Shown: positions 1 to 11,300 of the stretch, piece by piece
Layout: each line of letters begins with the position of its first letter
Numbering within the stretch: the stretch's first letter is position 1
Assembly: GCF_020405225.1 (NCBI RefSeq)
Contig: NZ_CP084472.1
Location: 310,001-374,000 of the forward strand
DNA from: Natrinema sp. DC36
GTDB lineage: Archaea; Halobacteriota; Halobacteria; Halobacteriales; Natrialbaceae
Reading direction: 5' to 3'
Length of the DNA stretch: 64,000 bases
The notes under the pieces: generated by a model
What the model was told of the DNA's origin: nothing
What the model saw: the letters and a program-made list of their open reading frames with translations, nothing else
Database searches by the model: none
Position numbers and translations under genes: made by a program

Positions 1-189
1 ATTCTCACCGGCGAGGGAATCATGTCCGTCGGCGACGACGAGCGGGCGGTCGAGGCCGGCGACCTGGTCCACATCCCGGCGAACACCGAACACGGCCTCG
101 AGAACACCGGCGACAGCACGCTCGAGTACGTTTCCGCTGCGACGCCGGCGTTCCCGGACGCCGAAGTCGACGAATTTTACGACCAGTAA
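1..189 (+). CDS. Cupin-domain protein, C-terminal part
   Basis: The reading frame is open from the first base of the window and stops at 189, so only the last 62 residues are present. They read ILTGEGIMSVGDDERAVEAG, then DLVHIPANTEHGLENTGDS. This is the second half of a small single-domain cupin: a glycine turn, then a PxxxxH-x-xxN motif whose histidine would be the last metal ligand of the beta-barrel. The first cupin motif lies outside the window, so metal and substrate cannot be inferred. The family includes many small metal-binding barrels of unknown role. Confidence 0.8.
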   Translation: MLTGEGIMSVGDDERAVEAGDLVHIPANTEHGLENTGDSTLEYVSAATPAFPDAEVDEFYDQ

Positions 190-270
190 CCCGACACAGT
201 CGTCGATACTCTTTTTTGAGTGTCTGCGAAACGTTCACGTGATGATGGAAACCAGAAGGGAGGTCACTCG

Positions 271-492
271 ATGACCGGAGCCGGCGAGTGGCTTCGAACC
301 GCTCGCGAGGAACGGTGGGGGATACTGACCGACCTCGCGTTCGCGGTCATCTGGGTAACGCTCGTCGAGACCATCAACGTCCTGCTCGGGCCACCGACCA
401 TGGTGTACTACATGCTCATGCTCGCCGGGATCGTTGCGTATTTCGGATTCGTCTGGAACTTCGAAATCGCAAGCAAGCGCGAGAATCAGTAG
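271..492 (+). CDS. Small two-helix membrane protein
   Basis: A 73-residue protein beginning MTGAGEWLRTAREERWG. The ATG at 271 is preferred over a longer reading from 220 because a strong Shine-Dalgarno sequence (GGAGGT) lies six bases upstream. Two hydrophobic segments fill most of the chain, about residues 18-36 (LAFAVIWVTLVETINVLLG) and 43-62 (MVYYMLMLAGIVAYFGFVW), with a charged, lysine-containing C-terminus. It lies upstream of a UspA gene and an acetate-type symporter on the opposite strand. I do not recognise a characterised family; similar short membrane proteins are common in haloarchaea. Confidence 0.7.
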   Translation: MTGAGEWLRTAREERWGILTDLAFAVIWVTLVETINVLLGPPTMVYYMLMLAGIVAYFGFVWNFEIASKRENQ

Positions 493-684
493 CGGTCAGT
501 CGGTTATTTCTCGAGGGTCGTTCCGAAGGCGATCGAGTCGATGGTTTCGTCCGCGACTGCTACTGACGGGGTCTCCGAAGGCCCCACGTTCATCTCCTCG
601 TTCTCACGCTCGGTCCGTCGATATCGCCACCGCTGTCCAGCGTAGCGTCGCGAAAAAAGCCGCAGTCTCGATCCGCGAGTCGGT

Positions 685-1137
685 TCAGCTCGAGTCGATG
701 ACGAGGATCGGAACGTTGGTCGACCGAAGCGTCCGTTCGGTGACGCTGCCGAGCAACGCCCGCTTGACGCCCGAGCGACCGTGCGATCCCATTACGACGA
801 GATCGATTCCGTTCTTGTCGACGTATTTGGCGATCATCGAGTGGGGTCTGCCCGCCGAGACGTGTTCGACGACCTCGAGCCCCTGCTCGGCCGCGCGATC
901 AGCGACGAAGCCGGTGGCGCTATCGGCGCGTTCCCGCACCTCGTCCATCTCGCCGTAGTTCCCTTGCTCGATTCGATCGAGCTGTTCGCCGCCGAGGCTG
1001 AGACTCATCGCGTTGGTATCGAGCACGTACAGGGCGTGCACTTCGGCCCCGTACCGGTCGGCGAGATCGAGCGCGTGCTCGACCGCCTTCTCGGCCGTTT
1101 CGCTACCGTCCGTCGGAACGAGTATTTTCTCGTACAT
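685..1137 (-). CDS. Universal stress protein UspA family
   Basis: A 150-residue single-domain UspA protein. The N-terminus MYEKILVPTDGSETAEKAVE is the family's first beta strand with the aspartate loop. Near the C-terminus GSHGRSGVKRALLGSVTERT carries the G-2x-G-9x-G(S/T) nucleotide-binding signature, so ATP binding is expected. It begins 4 bases after the stop of the symporter gene on the same strand. Two further UspA genes follow within 10 kb, all around acetate genes. UspA proteins are often coupled to transporters in haloarchaea, so a role in tuning the symporter is a reasonable inference, but nothing here shows it directly. Confidence 0.92.
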   Translation of the reverse strand: MYEKILVPTDGSETAEKAVEHALDLADRYGAEVHALYVLDTNAMSLSLGGEQLDRIEQGNYGEMDEVRERADSATGFVADRAAEQGLEVVEHVSAGRPHSMIAKYVDKNGIDLVVMGSHGRSGVKRALLGSVTERTLRSTNVPILVIDSS

Positions 1138-1141
1138 GGTG

Positions 1142-2833
1142 TTAGTCGTCCGCGGGGTTTTCTCCCCCGTCGGTCACGACGTCTTCTGCAGTCTGTTGCT
1201 GACGCATCGGTTCGGGGCTGTGACACTGTCGGACGACCCGCTTGGTCGCCATGTCCGGCTCGTCGGTCACCACCGAGACGACGATGGTGACCACGAAGAC
1301 GACCGGCAGCGTGATGAGCGCCGACCCGATGGCCGGCATCCACTGCGCCAGTCCTGCCGAGAGGGGTGCCTCGAGCGAGGAGACGTAATTCGGGACGATC
1401 TCGTTGATCATCGGGATGGACCACATGATCAGTCCGGTGGTCATGCCGGCGAGAGCGCCCTGACGGTTGGCGTTCTCCCACCACATGCCGAGGAAGAACA
1501 TCGGGAACAGCACGGAGGCGGCCAGCGCGAACGCGTAGCCGACGAGGGCGGCGATCGACGACGCGGGGTCGAGCGCGGCCAGCGTAGTCAGCACACCGAG
1601 CGCGATAATCGACAGCCGTCCGACGAGGACCTGCTGGCGCTGGGTCGCGTCCGGGTTGATGATGTTCGTGTAGATGTCGTGGCTGATCGCCGAGGAGCCG
1701 GCGATGAACAGCCCGGCGACCGTTGCGATCGCCGCGGCGATACCGCCTGCTGCGACCAGTCCGACGAACCACTGTGGTAGCGCCGATAGCTGGGCCGCCA
1801 GCACGACGATGACCTCACTGGCTGCACCGGTCATGCCGGGGTCACCGTACGTCGGGCCGACGTTCGAGGAGTAGAGGTCCGTACCGAACGCCGCGAACGC
1901 GGGGGCGCTCCAGTACAGAATACAGATGAAGAACAGTCCCCAGACGGTCGACCAGCGGGCCGTCCGCTCGCTTTCGACCGTGTAGAACCGCACCAGCACG
2001 TGCGGGAGCCCGCAGGTACCGAAGATCAACGAGAACGTCGTCGCGACCCACAGGTAGTAGCTCGAGCCGGAGAACGGTTCGCTGAACTCGGAACCGAGGT
2101 CGTTGATAAGCGCACCGTACTCGAGCTGGGGCAGCACCGTCGAGTAGCCGTTCGTCCAGCCGACGACGTACAGGCCGATCACGAACGCCAGGATGAGGAT
2201 GACGTACTGGACCGCTTGGCCCTTCGTCGCGCCCATCATACCGGACAGCGTCAGGTAGGCGACGGTAATCGTCATCATGAAGACGACCATCACCTGGTAA
2301 CCGTCGAGGCCGGGGATGAGGCCGCCGAAGTCACCGAAGATGTACAGACCGACGAGTGCCATCCCTTTCGCCTGGCCGATGGCGTAGACGAATCCGATGA
2401 GGAACGTCGTCACGGCCGCGATGGCGCGTGCGGTGTCGGAATTGAAACGGTCGCCGACGAAGTCGGGTGCCGTATACTTCCCGAACCGGCGCAGCTGTGC
2501 GGCCATGAAGATGAGCAGGATGAAGTATCCCGTCGTCCAGCCGACGACGAACACCAGCCCGTAGAAGCCGGCCAGTGCGATAGATGCCGCCATCCCGAGA
2601 TAGGACGCTGCCGACATCCAGTTGGCGCCGATCGCCATCCCGTTCTCGAGGTTTCCGATGGAACGGCCGGCGACCCACATGTTATCGGTGTCGGCCACGC
2701 GGAAGACGAAGCCGATGGCGAGGAACAGGCCCAGCATCGCCAGCACCAAGAGGGCCGGAAGGATCTTGAACGAGATGTCCATCGCCTCCGGCAGAAGACT
2801 TTCCTGCAGCGGAACGACCGGAACCCCCGTCAT
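1142..2833 (-). CDS. Sodium:solute symporter, acetate-type (ActP/SSS family)
   Basis: A 563-residue integral membrane protein of the sodium:solute symporter family. It has about 13 hydrophobic segments, starting near residues 20-45 (FKILPALLVLAMLGLFLAIG). Family landmarks include MWVAGRSIGNLENGMAIGAN near residue 53-72, the VGFA-like unwound first core helix region, and SSAISHDIYTNIINPDATQR near the middle. The start overlaps the stop of the upstream small subunit by 4 bases, so the two are co-translated. With acetyl-CoA synthetase directly upstream and a paralogue nearby, uptake of acetate or another short-chain carboxylate is the likely job. Substrate specificity cannot be read from sequence. 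Confidence 0.9.
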   Translation of the reverse strand: MTGVPVVPLQESLLPEAMDISFKILPALLVLAMLGLFLAIGFVFRVADTDNMWVAGRSIGNLENGMAIGANWMSAASYLGMAASIALAGFYGLVFVVGWTTGYFILLIFMAAQLRRFGKYTAPDFVGDRFNSDTARAIAAVTTFLIGFVYAIGQAKGMALVGLYIFGDFGGLIPGLDGYQVMVVFMMTITVAYLTLSGMMGATKGQAVQYVILILAFVIGLYVVGWTNGYSTVLPQLEYGALINDLGSEFSEPFSGSSYYLWVATTFSLIFGTCGLPHVLVRFYTVESERTARWSTVWGLFFICILYWSAPAFAAFGTDLYSSNVGPTYGDPGMTGAASEVIVVLAAQLSALPQWFVGLVAAGGIAAAIATVAGLFIAGSSAISHDIYTNIINPDATQRQQVLVGRLSIIALGVLTTLAALDPASSIAALVGYAFALAASVLFPMFFLGMWWENANRQGALAGMTTGLIMWSIPMINEIVPNYVSSLEAPLSAGLAQWMPAIGSALITLPVVFVVTIVVSVVTDEPDMATKRVVRQCHSPEPMRQQQTAEDVVTDGGENPADD

Positions 2834-3273
2834 TCGTCGACACCTCCGTCGGCGGCTGCAGCGGCTTCGCCGCCGGTCTCGTCATCGATGGTCGGGTGCT
2901 CGATGCCGTACTTGGCATCGAGCGCGTCGCGTTTGCGCGAGTACCAGAACGACAGGATCAGCGCACTGGTCGGTGCGCCGAACGCGACCAGGAAGTAGTG
3001 GAGCGGGAAGCCCAGAACTGGCATCTCGACCGTCATCATATCAGTCGCCAAGTACGTCATCGTCACCGGGCCCCATACGGCGATGACCCAGATGACGAAG
3101 CCCGTCCAGACCACACGTAGGTGGTCGCGCATGAACGGTGTGCTCGGATTCAGGAGATTCACCTCCGAATTGAGATAGTCGGTGTTTCGGTGAGCCTGGC
3201 TGGCCTGTCCAGCCACGCCACCGTCCGTTGCAGCCTGTTTGTCAGCCGAATCGTGAGTGTTATTATCTGGCAT
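2830..3273 (-). CDS. DUF4212 small subunit of the symporter
   Basis: A 147-residue protein with a hydrophilic N-terminus of about 50 residues, two transmembrane helices (roughly 55-75, VVWTGFVIWVIAVWGPVTMT, and 86-110) and a short acidic tail. The pattern of NTDYLNSEVNLLNPSTPFMR followed by FPLHYFLVAFGAPTSALILS and FWYSRKRDALD matches the DUF4212 (sodium/substrate symporter small subunit) family. It overlaps the large symporter gene by 4 bases, the usual arrangement. It is read together with that gene, probably from a promoter just after the acetyl-CoA synthetase gene. Confidence 0.88.
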   Translation of the reverse strand: MPDNNTHDSADKQAATDGGVAGQASQAHRNTDYLNSEVNLLNPSTPFMRDHLRVVWTGFVIWVIAVWGPVTMTYLATDMMTVEMPVLGFPLHYFLVAFGAPTSALILSFWYSRKRDALDAKYGIEHPTIDDETGGEAAAAADGGVDE

Positions 3274-3329
3274 ATGCGTTCGAATCGTGTTTTTTAGTCG
3301 CGTTTTTCAGCCCGAAAATCGGGTGGTGG

Positions 3330-5309
<1,980 letters not shown>

Positions 5310-5580
5310 GGTACACCCAATCAATCTCCAACTAGCATAGTAAAGACGGCCTCTAGTTGTGCAAAATCGACTCGATACGCAGAAGGGAACCTAGCATATA
5401 TTGACTGTATTAGGACACGATAATCGGCCGTCGCTCGCTCAATCGGGACAGATCGGGAGCGCAACGAACTACTCTCCCTCGAAGTAGCGTTTCATACGAG
5501 CCGTTCGAGGACGGATAGAATGCCGCCTCTAGAGACGTAGCCCCGATCGGATCAGGTGACGATCCCTCGCGACGCCGTGA

Positions 5581-7815
5581 CTACTCGGCCGGATCGTCGA
5601 AGAACGTCCGAAGCAACTCGTGTTGGCCCTTCCGCAGGTGGTTGTGCAGCGTCGGCGATGAGACGCCCATCGCGTCCGCGACTTCCTCGGCCGTGCTCTC
5701 CCGGGGCCAGTCGTAGTAGCCGCCGAAATACGCCGCTCGGAGCGCGGCTTCCTGTCGGTCCGTCAGTCGATCCTCGAGCCCCTCTCGGAACTCGCGAGCG
5801 GTCTGGACGGGCCGCTCGGTCTCGCGTTTGCCGACCAGTTCGGAGTCCGGGAACGCGGATCGGAGACCGTCGACGATGGTCCGAAGGTCCGCGTCGACGG
5901 CGCAGTCGCCGGTGATCGTCGCCGTTCCGCCCTCGAAGACCGCTTCGTGAACCGTGACGCCGTACTCCGTGAGCGTCACGATAGGACAGGAACCGTCGAC
6001 GACGACTTCGATTCGCCAGCCGTCCTCATCGGTCTCAACCAGCCGACAGTCCTCGATCCCGGGCTCGTCGTCGGCGAGGTCGAAGACGTCGGCCGGCGAC
6101 GCGTCCTCGAGGCGGACGTAGTAGAGCTGCGTCGACTCGTCGATCGGGACCAGCGAGTCGAGTTCGAACCGGCAGTCGAGTCGGCGCGAGACGTCGACGA
6201 AGAACGACCGACCGTCGCGGCAGGCGACCTCGAGTTCGGTCACCCGGTCGGATAGCAAGAGGTTCCGCCGGCGGATGGCAGCGATCGCGTAGCCGACCTG
6301 CCGGCCGATCGTCGCGAGCCACGCGCGTTCGTCGTCTCCGAACGCCGCCGAGCGCTCGGTCGCGACCGAGAGCGTCCCGTAGACGGTATCGCCGTACGCA
6401 AGCGGGATCCGGGCGACGGCGCCCTCGAACGCGTCGTTCTCGAACACATCGGTCTTGAGCGTCGCCGTCACGTCGTCTGCGACGAGTACGGTCCGCTCCC
6501 CGTAACGATTATCGGACACCGCGTTCGCGTCTGAGAGGGCGGCGATCGACTCCTCGTCGTCCCACTCGTCGGGGGAGACCCGCTCGACCGCGTCGGGATC
6601 GATCCCACTGGACGCGCGCCACTCGCGGCGACGGTCCGACACCGTCGCGCGGTCGATCCACGCGAACTCGTAGGCTCGGCCGTCGGCGAGCGCCCCACAG
6701 GTCGCCGTCTCGACCTCCTCGTGATCGGTCGAATCGAGCAGCGCGTGAGTCACGGCGCGGTGCTGGTTGGCGACGGCATACAGCCCATCGAGTTCGTCGC
6801 GTTGCTCGCGCGCGGCCGCCAGTTCCTCGTGTGCGGCCGTAACGTCGCGGACGAAGACGGCGAACCCCCGATGGTCCCCCCGATCGTCCCGCAGCGGCGA
6901 GACGACCTCGGTCGCACGGAACTGCGACCCGTCCTCGTGGACGCGCCACCCGTCGGTCTCGGTGCCGGATTCCTCGAGGGCCCGAGAGAGCGCTCGCTCG
7001 GGAGCGCCGTCCTCGACGGCGCTGTCGGGATAGAACGTCGAGACGTGCGTGCCGACGATCTCGCCGGCCCGGTAGCCGAACATCGCGGCCGCGCTGCGGT
7101 TCCAGCGTTCGACGTAGCCGTCCGCGTCGAGTCGGAGCAGCGCGTATCGGTCGCTCGCGGCCAGCAACAGGCGGATGACGCTGTCGTCGCCCACCACCGG
7201 ACCGGATCGACCGCCCGATCGTCCGCGGTCGGCCCCCGACGGTCGTTCGACGGCGTCAAACGCGTCGACGATCTCGGTGTCCGTCGGCTCGGGCAAATAG
7301 GATTCGAGGGCCTCGAAACTGCGCCAGCCGCCCGCAGTCTTGACGACGCGGGGGTTAACGTCGTGCTCGACCAGGGCGGTGTGAGCGAAGTACTGCCGGA
7401 GGTCGCTCGTGGAGGCGTCGGAGAGCCCGGGCTCGTCGGCCAGTTCGCTCGCTCGGTCGGCCACGTCCGAGACCAGCATCTGGAGCCGACGGGTCGTGAC
7501 CGAAAAGATCCGATCGTCGGTCGAAAGATCGTTACTCCGGGCGTATCGTCGGAGTTCGCGCTCGACGCGGGTCGGCAGGTACGCGGTCCGGTCCCGCGTG
7601 CCGTCGTCGGTCGACACGCGAATCAGGTACCGCGGCGGATCGATCCGGACCTGCTCGATATCGCCGATCGTGAGCCGCGTCAGCTCGGGCGGTCGGAGCC
7701 CGACGTCGCCACAGAGGCGGATCACCAGCGCCTCGCGATAGGTTTCGGCGGCGTCGAGAAGCGACTCGTACTCCCGACGCTCGAGTACCGTCTCGGTTCC
7801 CCCCTCGAGGCTCAT
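5581..7815 (-). CDS. Bat-type regulator with tyrosine-recombinase-like N-terminus, PAS, GAF and HTH_10
   Basis: A 744-residue multidomain regulator. Residues 1-175 resemble the catalytic domain of tyrosine recombinases: Arg41 in GDVGLRPPELTRLTIGDI, Arg140 in SDLRQYFAH, Trp164 in AGGWRSFEALESYL and Tyr173. The histidine expected before Arg140 is replaced. Residues about 210-335 are a PAS domain (WNRSAAAMFGYRAGEIVGTH). About 350-510 look like a GAF domain, followed by a Bat-type sensor region. Residues about 680-735 are a bacterio-opsin-activator HTH_10 (LTDRQEAALRAAYFGGYYDW, then EVADAMGVSSPTLHNHLRKG). It lies between two acs genes on the same strand, so control of acetate metabolism is a fair inference. 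Confidence 0.9.
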   Translation of the reverse strand: MSLEGGTETVLERREYESLLDAAETYREALVIRLCGDVGLRPPELTRLTIGDIEQVRIDPPRYLIRVSTDDGTRDRTAYLPTRVERELRRYARSNDLSTDDRIFSVTTRRLQMLVSDVADRASELADEPGLSDASTSDLRQYFAHTALVEHDVNPRVVKTAGGWRSFEALESYLPEPTDTEIVDAFDAVERPSGADRGRSGGRSGPVVGDDSVIRLLLAASDRYALLRLDADGYVERWNRSAAAMFGYRAGEIVGTHVSTFYPDSAVEDGAPERALSRALEESGTETDGWRVHEDGSQFRATEVVSPLRDDRGDHRGFAVFVRDVTAAHEELAAAREQRDELDGLYAVANQHRAVTHALLDSTDHEEVETATCGALADGRAYEFAWIDRATVSDRRREWRASSGIDPDAVERVSPDEWDDEESIAALSDANAVSDNRYGERTVLVADDVTATLKTDVFENDAFEGAVARIPLAYGDTVYGTLSVATERSAAFGDDERAWLATIGRQVGYAIAAIRRRNLLLSDRVTELEVACRDGRSFFVDVSRRLDCRFELDSLVPIDESTQLYYVRLEDASPADVFDLADDEPGIEDCRLVETDEDGWRIEVVVDGSCPIVTLTEYGVTVHEAVFEGGTATITGDCAVDADLRTIVDGLRSAFPDSELVGKRETERPVQTAREFREGLEDRLTDRQEAALRAAYFGGYYDWPRESTAEEVADAMGVSSPTLHNHLRKGQHELLRTFFDDPAE

Positions 7816-7943
7816 GGTTCGCTCGTTCTGGCGACGCGAACATAATTGTATCGCCTCTCGTTGACATTCGCGACCGTTCGACTGATTCGGCGGGCGACAG
7901 CGGATAGTCGCGGTTTCGCGGTACTGGGTTCTGCGAAACAGAA

Positions 7944-9932
7944 TCAGTCGAAGTCGCCCTCGTCGCCGATCTCGGCCTGAATCTCGCCGACGATTTCCGG
8001 ATTGCGGAGCGCGCTGGTATCACCCAGTTCCTCGCCGTTAGCGACGTCCTCGAGCAGGCGGCGCATGATTTTGCCCGAGCGGGTCTTGGGCAGTTCCGGC
8101 GTGAAGATCAACTCCGCGGGGCGGGCGATCGGGCCGATCGCGGATTCGATGCTCTCGAGGATCGCCCGCCGAATCGTCGCGTCGGACTCGTGGCCGCTCT
8201 CGGTGCTGACGTACGCGTAGATCTCGGTGTCCTCGGTCTGGCTCGAGCGGCCGACGACGGCGGCTTCGGCGACGCCGTCGACGTCGGCGATCGCGCCCTC
8301 GATCTCCATCGTCCCGAGTCGGTGGCCGGAGACGTTGATCACGTCGTCGACCCGGCCGAGGACGGTGATATAGCCGTCGTCGTCGGCTCGAGCCGTATCG
8401 CCGCTGAAGTAGCGCCAGTCGTCGGTTTCGGGATCGGAAAAGCGTCGCCAGTACTCCGCGACGAACCGCTCGTCGTTGTCGTACAGCGTCCGCGCCATCC
8501 CCGGCCACGGGCGCGCGATCGTGAGATAGCCGGCCTCGCCGGGAGCGACTTGCTCGCCCTGCGCGTCGACGACGCTGGCGTCGATCCCCGGCAGCGGCGG
8601 CCCCGCCGAGCCTGGTTTCATCTCGTCGATGCCCGGCAGCGTCGAGACGGTCACCGCACCGGTCTCCGTCTGCCACCAGGTGTCGACGACCGGACAGTCC
8701 CCGCCGCCGATGTGTTCGCGATACCAGTTCCAGGGCCGGGGACTGATCGGCTCGCCGACCGTGCCGAGCAGGCGCAGCGACGAGAGGTCGTGGCGCGCGG
8801 GGTAGTCCGAGCCCCACTTCATGAACGCGCGAATCGCCGTCGGCGCGGTGTAGAAGATGTCGACGGCGTTCCGATCGACGATCTCCCAGAGCCGATCCCG
8901 GTCGGGATAGTCGGGCGTCCCCTCGTACATCACGGTCGTCGTCCCCAGCGCGAGCGGCCCGTAGACGATGTAGGAGTGGCCCGTGATCCAGCCGATGTCG
9001 GCCGCACACCAGTAGGTGTCGTCGGGTTTGACGTCGAGAACGGCGTGCGTCGTCCACGCGACGTGAGCGAGGTAGCCCCCCGTCGAGTGGACGACGCCCT
9101 TCGGCTCGCCGGTCGTCCCAGAGGTGTACATTAAGAACAGCATGTCCTCCGCGTCGCGCGAGACCGGCTCGACCGTTTCGCCCGCGAACTCGTCGCGAAG
9201 CTCGTGGTAGTCCCACTCGCCGTCCCCGAGGACGTGCGGGAGGTCGTCGCCGAGCCGGTCGACGACGACCGTTCGGACGTCCTGCTCGAGGTCGATGCGG
9301 GCGTTGTCGGCCTTGCTCTTCTGGTTGAAGGCGTCTCCTCGTCGGTAGTAGCCGTCGCAGGTGATGAGAAACTCGCTGTCCGCGGCGTCCATCCGCGTTG
9401 CGAGCGCATCCGCAGAGAGGCCGGCGAAAACGACGCTGTGGGGTGCACCGATCCGGGCACAGGCCAACATCGCGATCGGCAACTCGGGAATCATCGGCAG
9501 GTAGATCGTCACGACGTCGTCTTCCGCGACGCCGAGGTCGCGCAGGGCCGCCGCGAGTTCGTTGACTTCGACGTAGAGATCCCGATAGGTGTAGGTCCGG
9601 CGCTCGCCCTGTTTCCCCTCCCAGCGGATCGCGGCGTGGTTCTTGCGCCCCGACTCGAGGTGGCGATCCAGGCAGTTGTACGAGGCGTTGAGGCGACCGT
9701 CCGCGAACCAGCGATAGAAGGGCGCGTCCTCCGCCTCGAGGACGGTATCGTACGGCTCGTCCCACGAGAGGAGGTCGGCCGCACGCGTCCAGCAGTCGGG
9801 CCAGTTCGTCTCGAACGACTCGTGAAGCGTCGGATCCGTGACGTTCGCCTGCTCGATGAAGGAGTCGGGAGGGCTGTGGGGAGAGCCGGTCGGCGCGGAC
9901 GCGTCTCGATCCGGCCCGTTCCGTTCGACCAT
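7944..9932 (-). CDS. acs: Acetyl-CoA synthetase (AMP-forming), copy 2
   Basis: A 662-residue paralogue of the acs gene at 3330-5309, with the same landmarks in the same order: the P-loop YTSGTTGEPKGVVHSTGGY, VDTWWQTETGAVTVSTLPG, the hinge RVDDVINVSGHRLGTMEIEG and the catalytic C-terminal PKTRSGKIMRRLLED. Long blocks are identical to copy 1, so the two arose by duplication, but the N-terminus and the surface loops differ. Start chosen at the ATG giving MVERNGPDRDASAPTG. The Bat-type regulator sits between the two copies. Substrate preference could differ (acetate versus propionate), which sequence alone does not settle. Confidence 0.93.
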   Translation of the reverse strand: MVERNGPDRDASAPTGSPHSPPDSFIEQANVTDPTLHESFETNWPDCWTRAADLLSWDEPYDTVLEAEDAPFYRWFADGRLNASYNCLDRHLESGRKNHAAIRWEGKQGERRTYTYRDLYVEVNELAAALRDLGVAEDDVVTIYLPMIPELPIAMLACARIGAPHSVVFAGLSADALATRMDAADSEFLITCDGYYRRGDAFNQKSKADNARIDLEQDVRTVVVDRLGDDLPHVLGDGEWDYHELRDEFAGETVEPVSRDAEDMLFLMYTSGTTGEPKGVVHSTGGYLAHVAWTTHAVLDVKPDDTYWCAADIGWITGHSYIVYGPLALGTTTVMYEGTPDYPDRDRLWEIVDRNAVDIFYTAPTAIRAFMKWGSDYPARHDLSSLRLLGTVGEPISPRPWNWYREHIGGGDCPVVDTWWQTETGAVTVSTLPGIDEMKPGSAGPPLPGIDASVVDAQGEQVAPGEAGYLTIARPWPGMARTLYDNDERFVAEYWRRFSDPETDDWRYFSGDTARADDDGYITVLGRVDDVINVSGHRLGTMEIEGAIADVDGVAEAAVVGRSSQTEDTEIYAYVSTESGHESDATIRRAILESIESAIGPIARPAELIFTPELPKTRSGKIMRRLLEDVANGEELGDTSALRNPEIVGEIQAEIGDEGDFD

Positions 9933-10036
9933 GTATCGTCCGAACGGTGGTCAGTCAGAGGAATAAACGTTCCTCCCGATCGCCGCGCAGTAGGCGGATC
10001 TCGATCCCGCTGCTCGCGGTGCGTTCCCCGAACCGA

Positions 10037-10537
10037 TCAGAGATCGTCCTGGGTCGAATCGATATCGGCCATTTCCTCGGGATCGATCTCGTGACCGGGT
10101 TCGCGAACGACGTAGACGTCGTAGCGGTGGTCGTTCGCGACCGGGCTCCCGACGCTCGACTGGGGCGCGATGACCGAGCCCGCGTTCTCGGAGCCGATGA
10201 AGACGACTGAAGCCTCGATCTCGCCGGCGATCCGTCGGATCTCGCGGACGACGTTCGTCGTCGACGTCGCAGTGGGCTCGTCGGAACTGACCCGCTCGAT
10301 CCGGACGGTCGCCTCCGGCGCGACCTCCTCGGCTCGGGTCTGCATTCCCGTCGCGATCGCGTCCGGATCGAACGGCTCGCCCTGCGTGATCCAGCCGCGA
10401 TCGCGCGCATACTCGGCGTCGTCCGGAATGACCGTCAGTACGATGAGTTCCTCGTCGAGCAGGTCGCCGAAGGCGGCGGCCCGTTCGAGCGCTTTCGTCG
10501 CTAACTTCGACCCGTCGAAGGGAACCAGCAGTGACAT
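10037..10537 (-). CDS. Universal stress protein UspA family (divergent)
   Basis: A 166-residue UspA-like protein. The first strand MSLLVPFDGSKLATKALERA is canonical. The C-terminal nucleotide loop is not: the usual G-2x-G-9x-G(S/T) stretch is replaced by NAGSVIAPQSSVGSPVANDH, so ATP binding may be lost or altered. An acidic tail (MADIDSTQDDL) follows the core. It sits about 100 bases downstream of acs copy 2 on the same strand, probably as a separate or loosely coupled unit. Confidence 0.85.
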   Translation of the reverse strand: MSLLVPFDGSKLATKALERAAAFGDLLDEELIVLTVIPDDAEYARDRGWITQGEPFDPDAIATGMQTRAEEVAPEATVRIERVSSDEPTATSTTNVVREIRRIAGEIEASVVFIGSENAGSVIAPQSSVGSPVANDHRYDVYVVREPGHEIDPEEMADIDSTQDDL

Positions 10538-10673
10538 ACGGCTATTTCATAGGACAGCAGAGGTAAATGTTCTCCCTCCGCTCGACCGCACTCGGACGGA
10601 CTCACCCTGTCAGTTCCGGCGCACCTGCGACCCGCAAGACGTGTGCGCCGGTAGAACGGTGCAGTAACCCGTA

Positions 10674-11165
10674 TCAGACGTCGCTTCCGTCGGCGTCGTG
10701 CGGCGGTTCGCCGGCCGACCGATCACCGACCTGCTCGCCGCCGCCACCGACGACCAGCACGGGTCGATTCGCGATCCTGACGACTCTGTCGACGGTGCTC
10801 CCGAGCAGCGCCCCCCTGAACGACGAGCGGCCGCGGGAACCGAGAACGATCGCCCCGGCGTCCCGATCGGCCGCGTCGTCGAGGATCTCCTCGTGGGGAA
10901 CGCCGGACCGAACGGCCGTCTCGACGGTCACGCCGGCCTCGGCCGCCGTCGACTCCAGTTCCTCGAGCCAGCCAGCCGCGCGCGCTCGAAGCTGTCGCGT
11001 CGCCTCCTCGGGATCGACGATACCGGTGTCGTATTCGGTGCGCTCGTCGACGACCGCGATCCCGTACAGCGGCGCGTCGAAACGCTCGGCGAGCGCGATC
11101 GCGTGATCGACCGCGGTCGCCGCAGCCTCGCTCCCGTCGGTTGCGACCAGAATGGAATCGTACAT
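10674..11165 (-). CDS. Universal stress protein UspA family
   Basis: A 163-residue UspA protein with the complete fold signature: MYDSILVATDGSEAAATAVD at the N-terminus and GSRGRSSFRGALLGSTVDRV with a full G-2x-G-9x-G(S/T) nucleotide-binding loop. A glycine- and acid-rich tail (about 20 residues) follows the last strand. It is the third UspA gene of the acetate locus. Its promoter region faces that of the divergently transcribed HD-domain gene at 11301, leaving 135 bases between the starts. Confidence 0.92.
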   Translation of the reverse strand: MYDSILVATDGSEAAATAVDHAIALAERFDAPLYGIAVVDERTEYDTGIVDPEEATRQLRARAAGWLEELESTAAEAGVTVETAVRSGVPHEEILDDAADRDAGAIVLGSRGRSSFRGALLGSTVDRVVRIANRPVLVVGGGGEQVGDRSAGEPPHDADGSDV

Positions 11166-11300
11166 GGACGTCAGTACGTGCCCCCTCGAGAAAGCGTTGG
11201 GGCTCGCAGGGCGGCGTCCCCGGACGTGGTTACGCCCCGTTCGAATGCCATCCGAAAGTTCCAGAACGATTATTTCTCGTCAAATAGTCATCACCTGATA

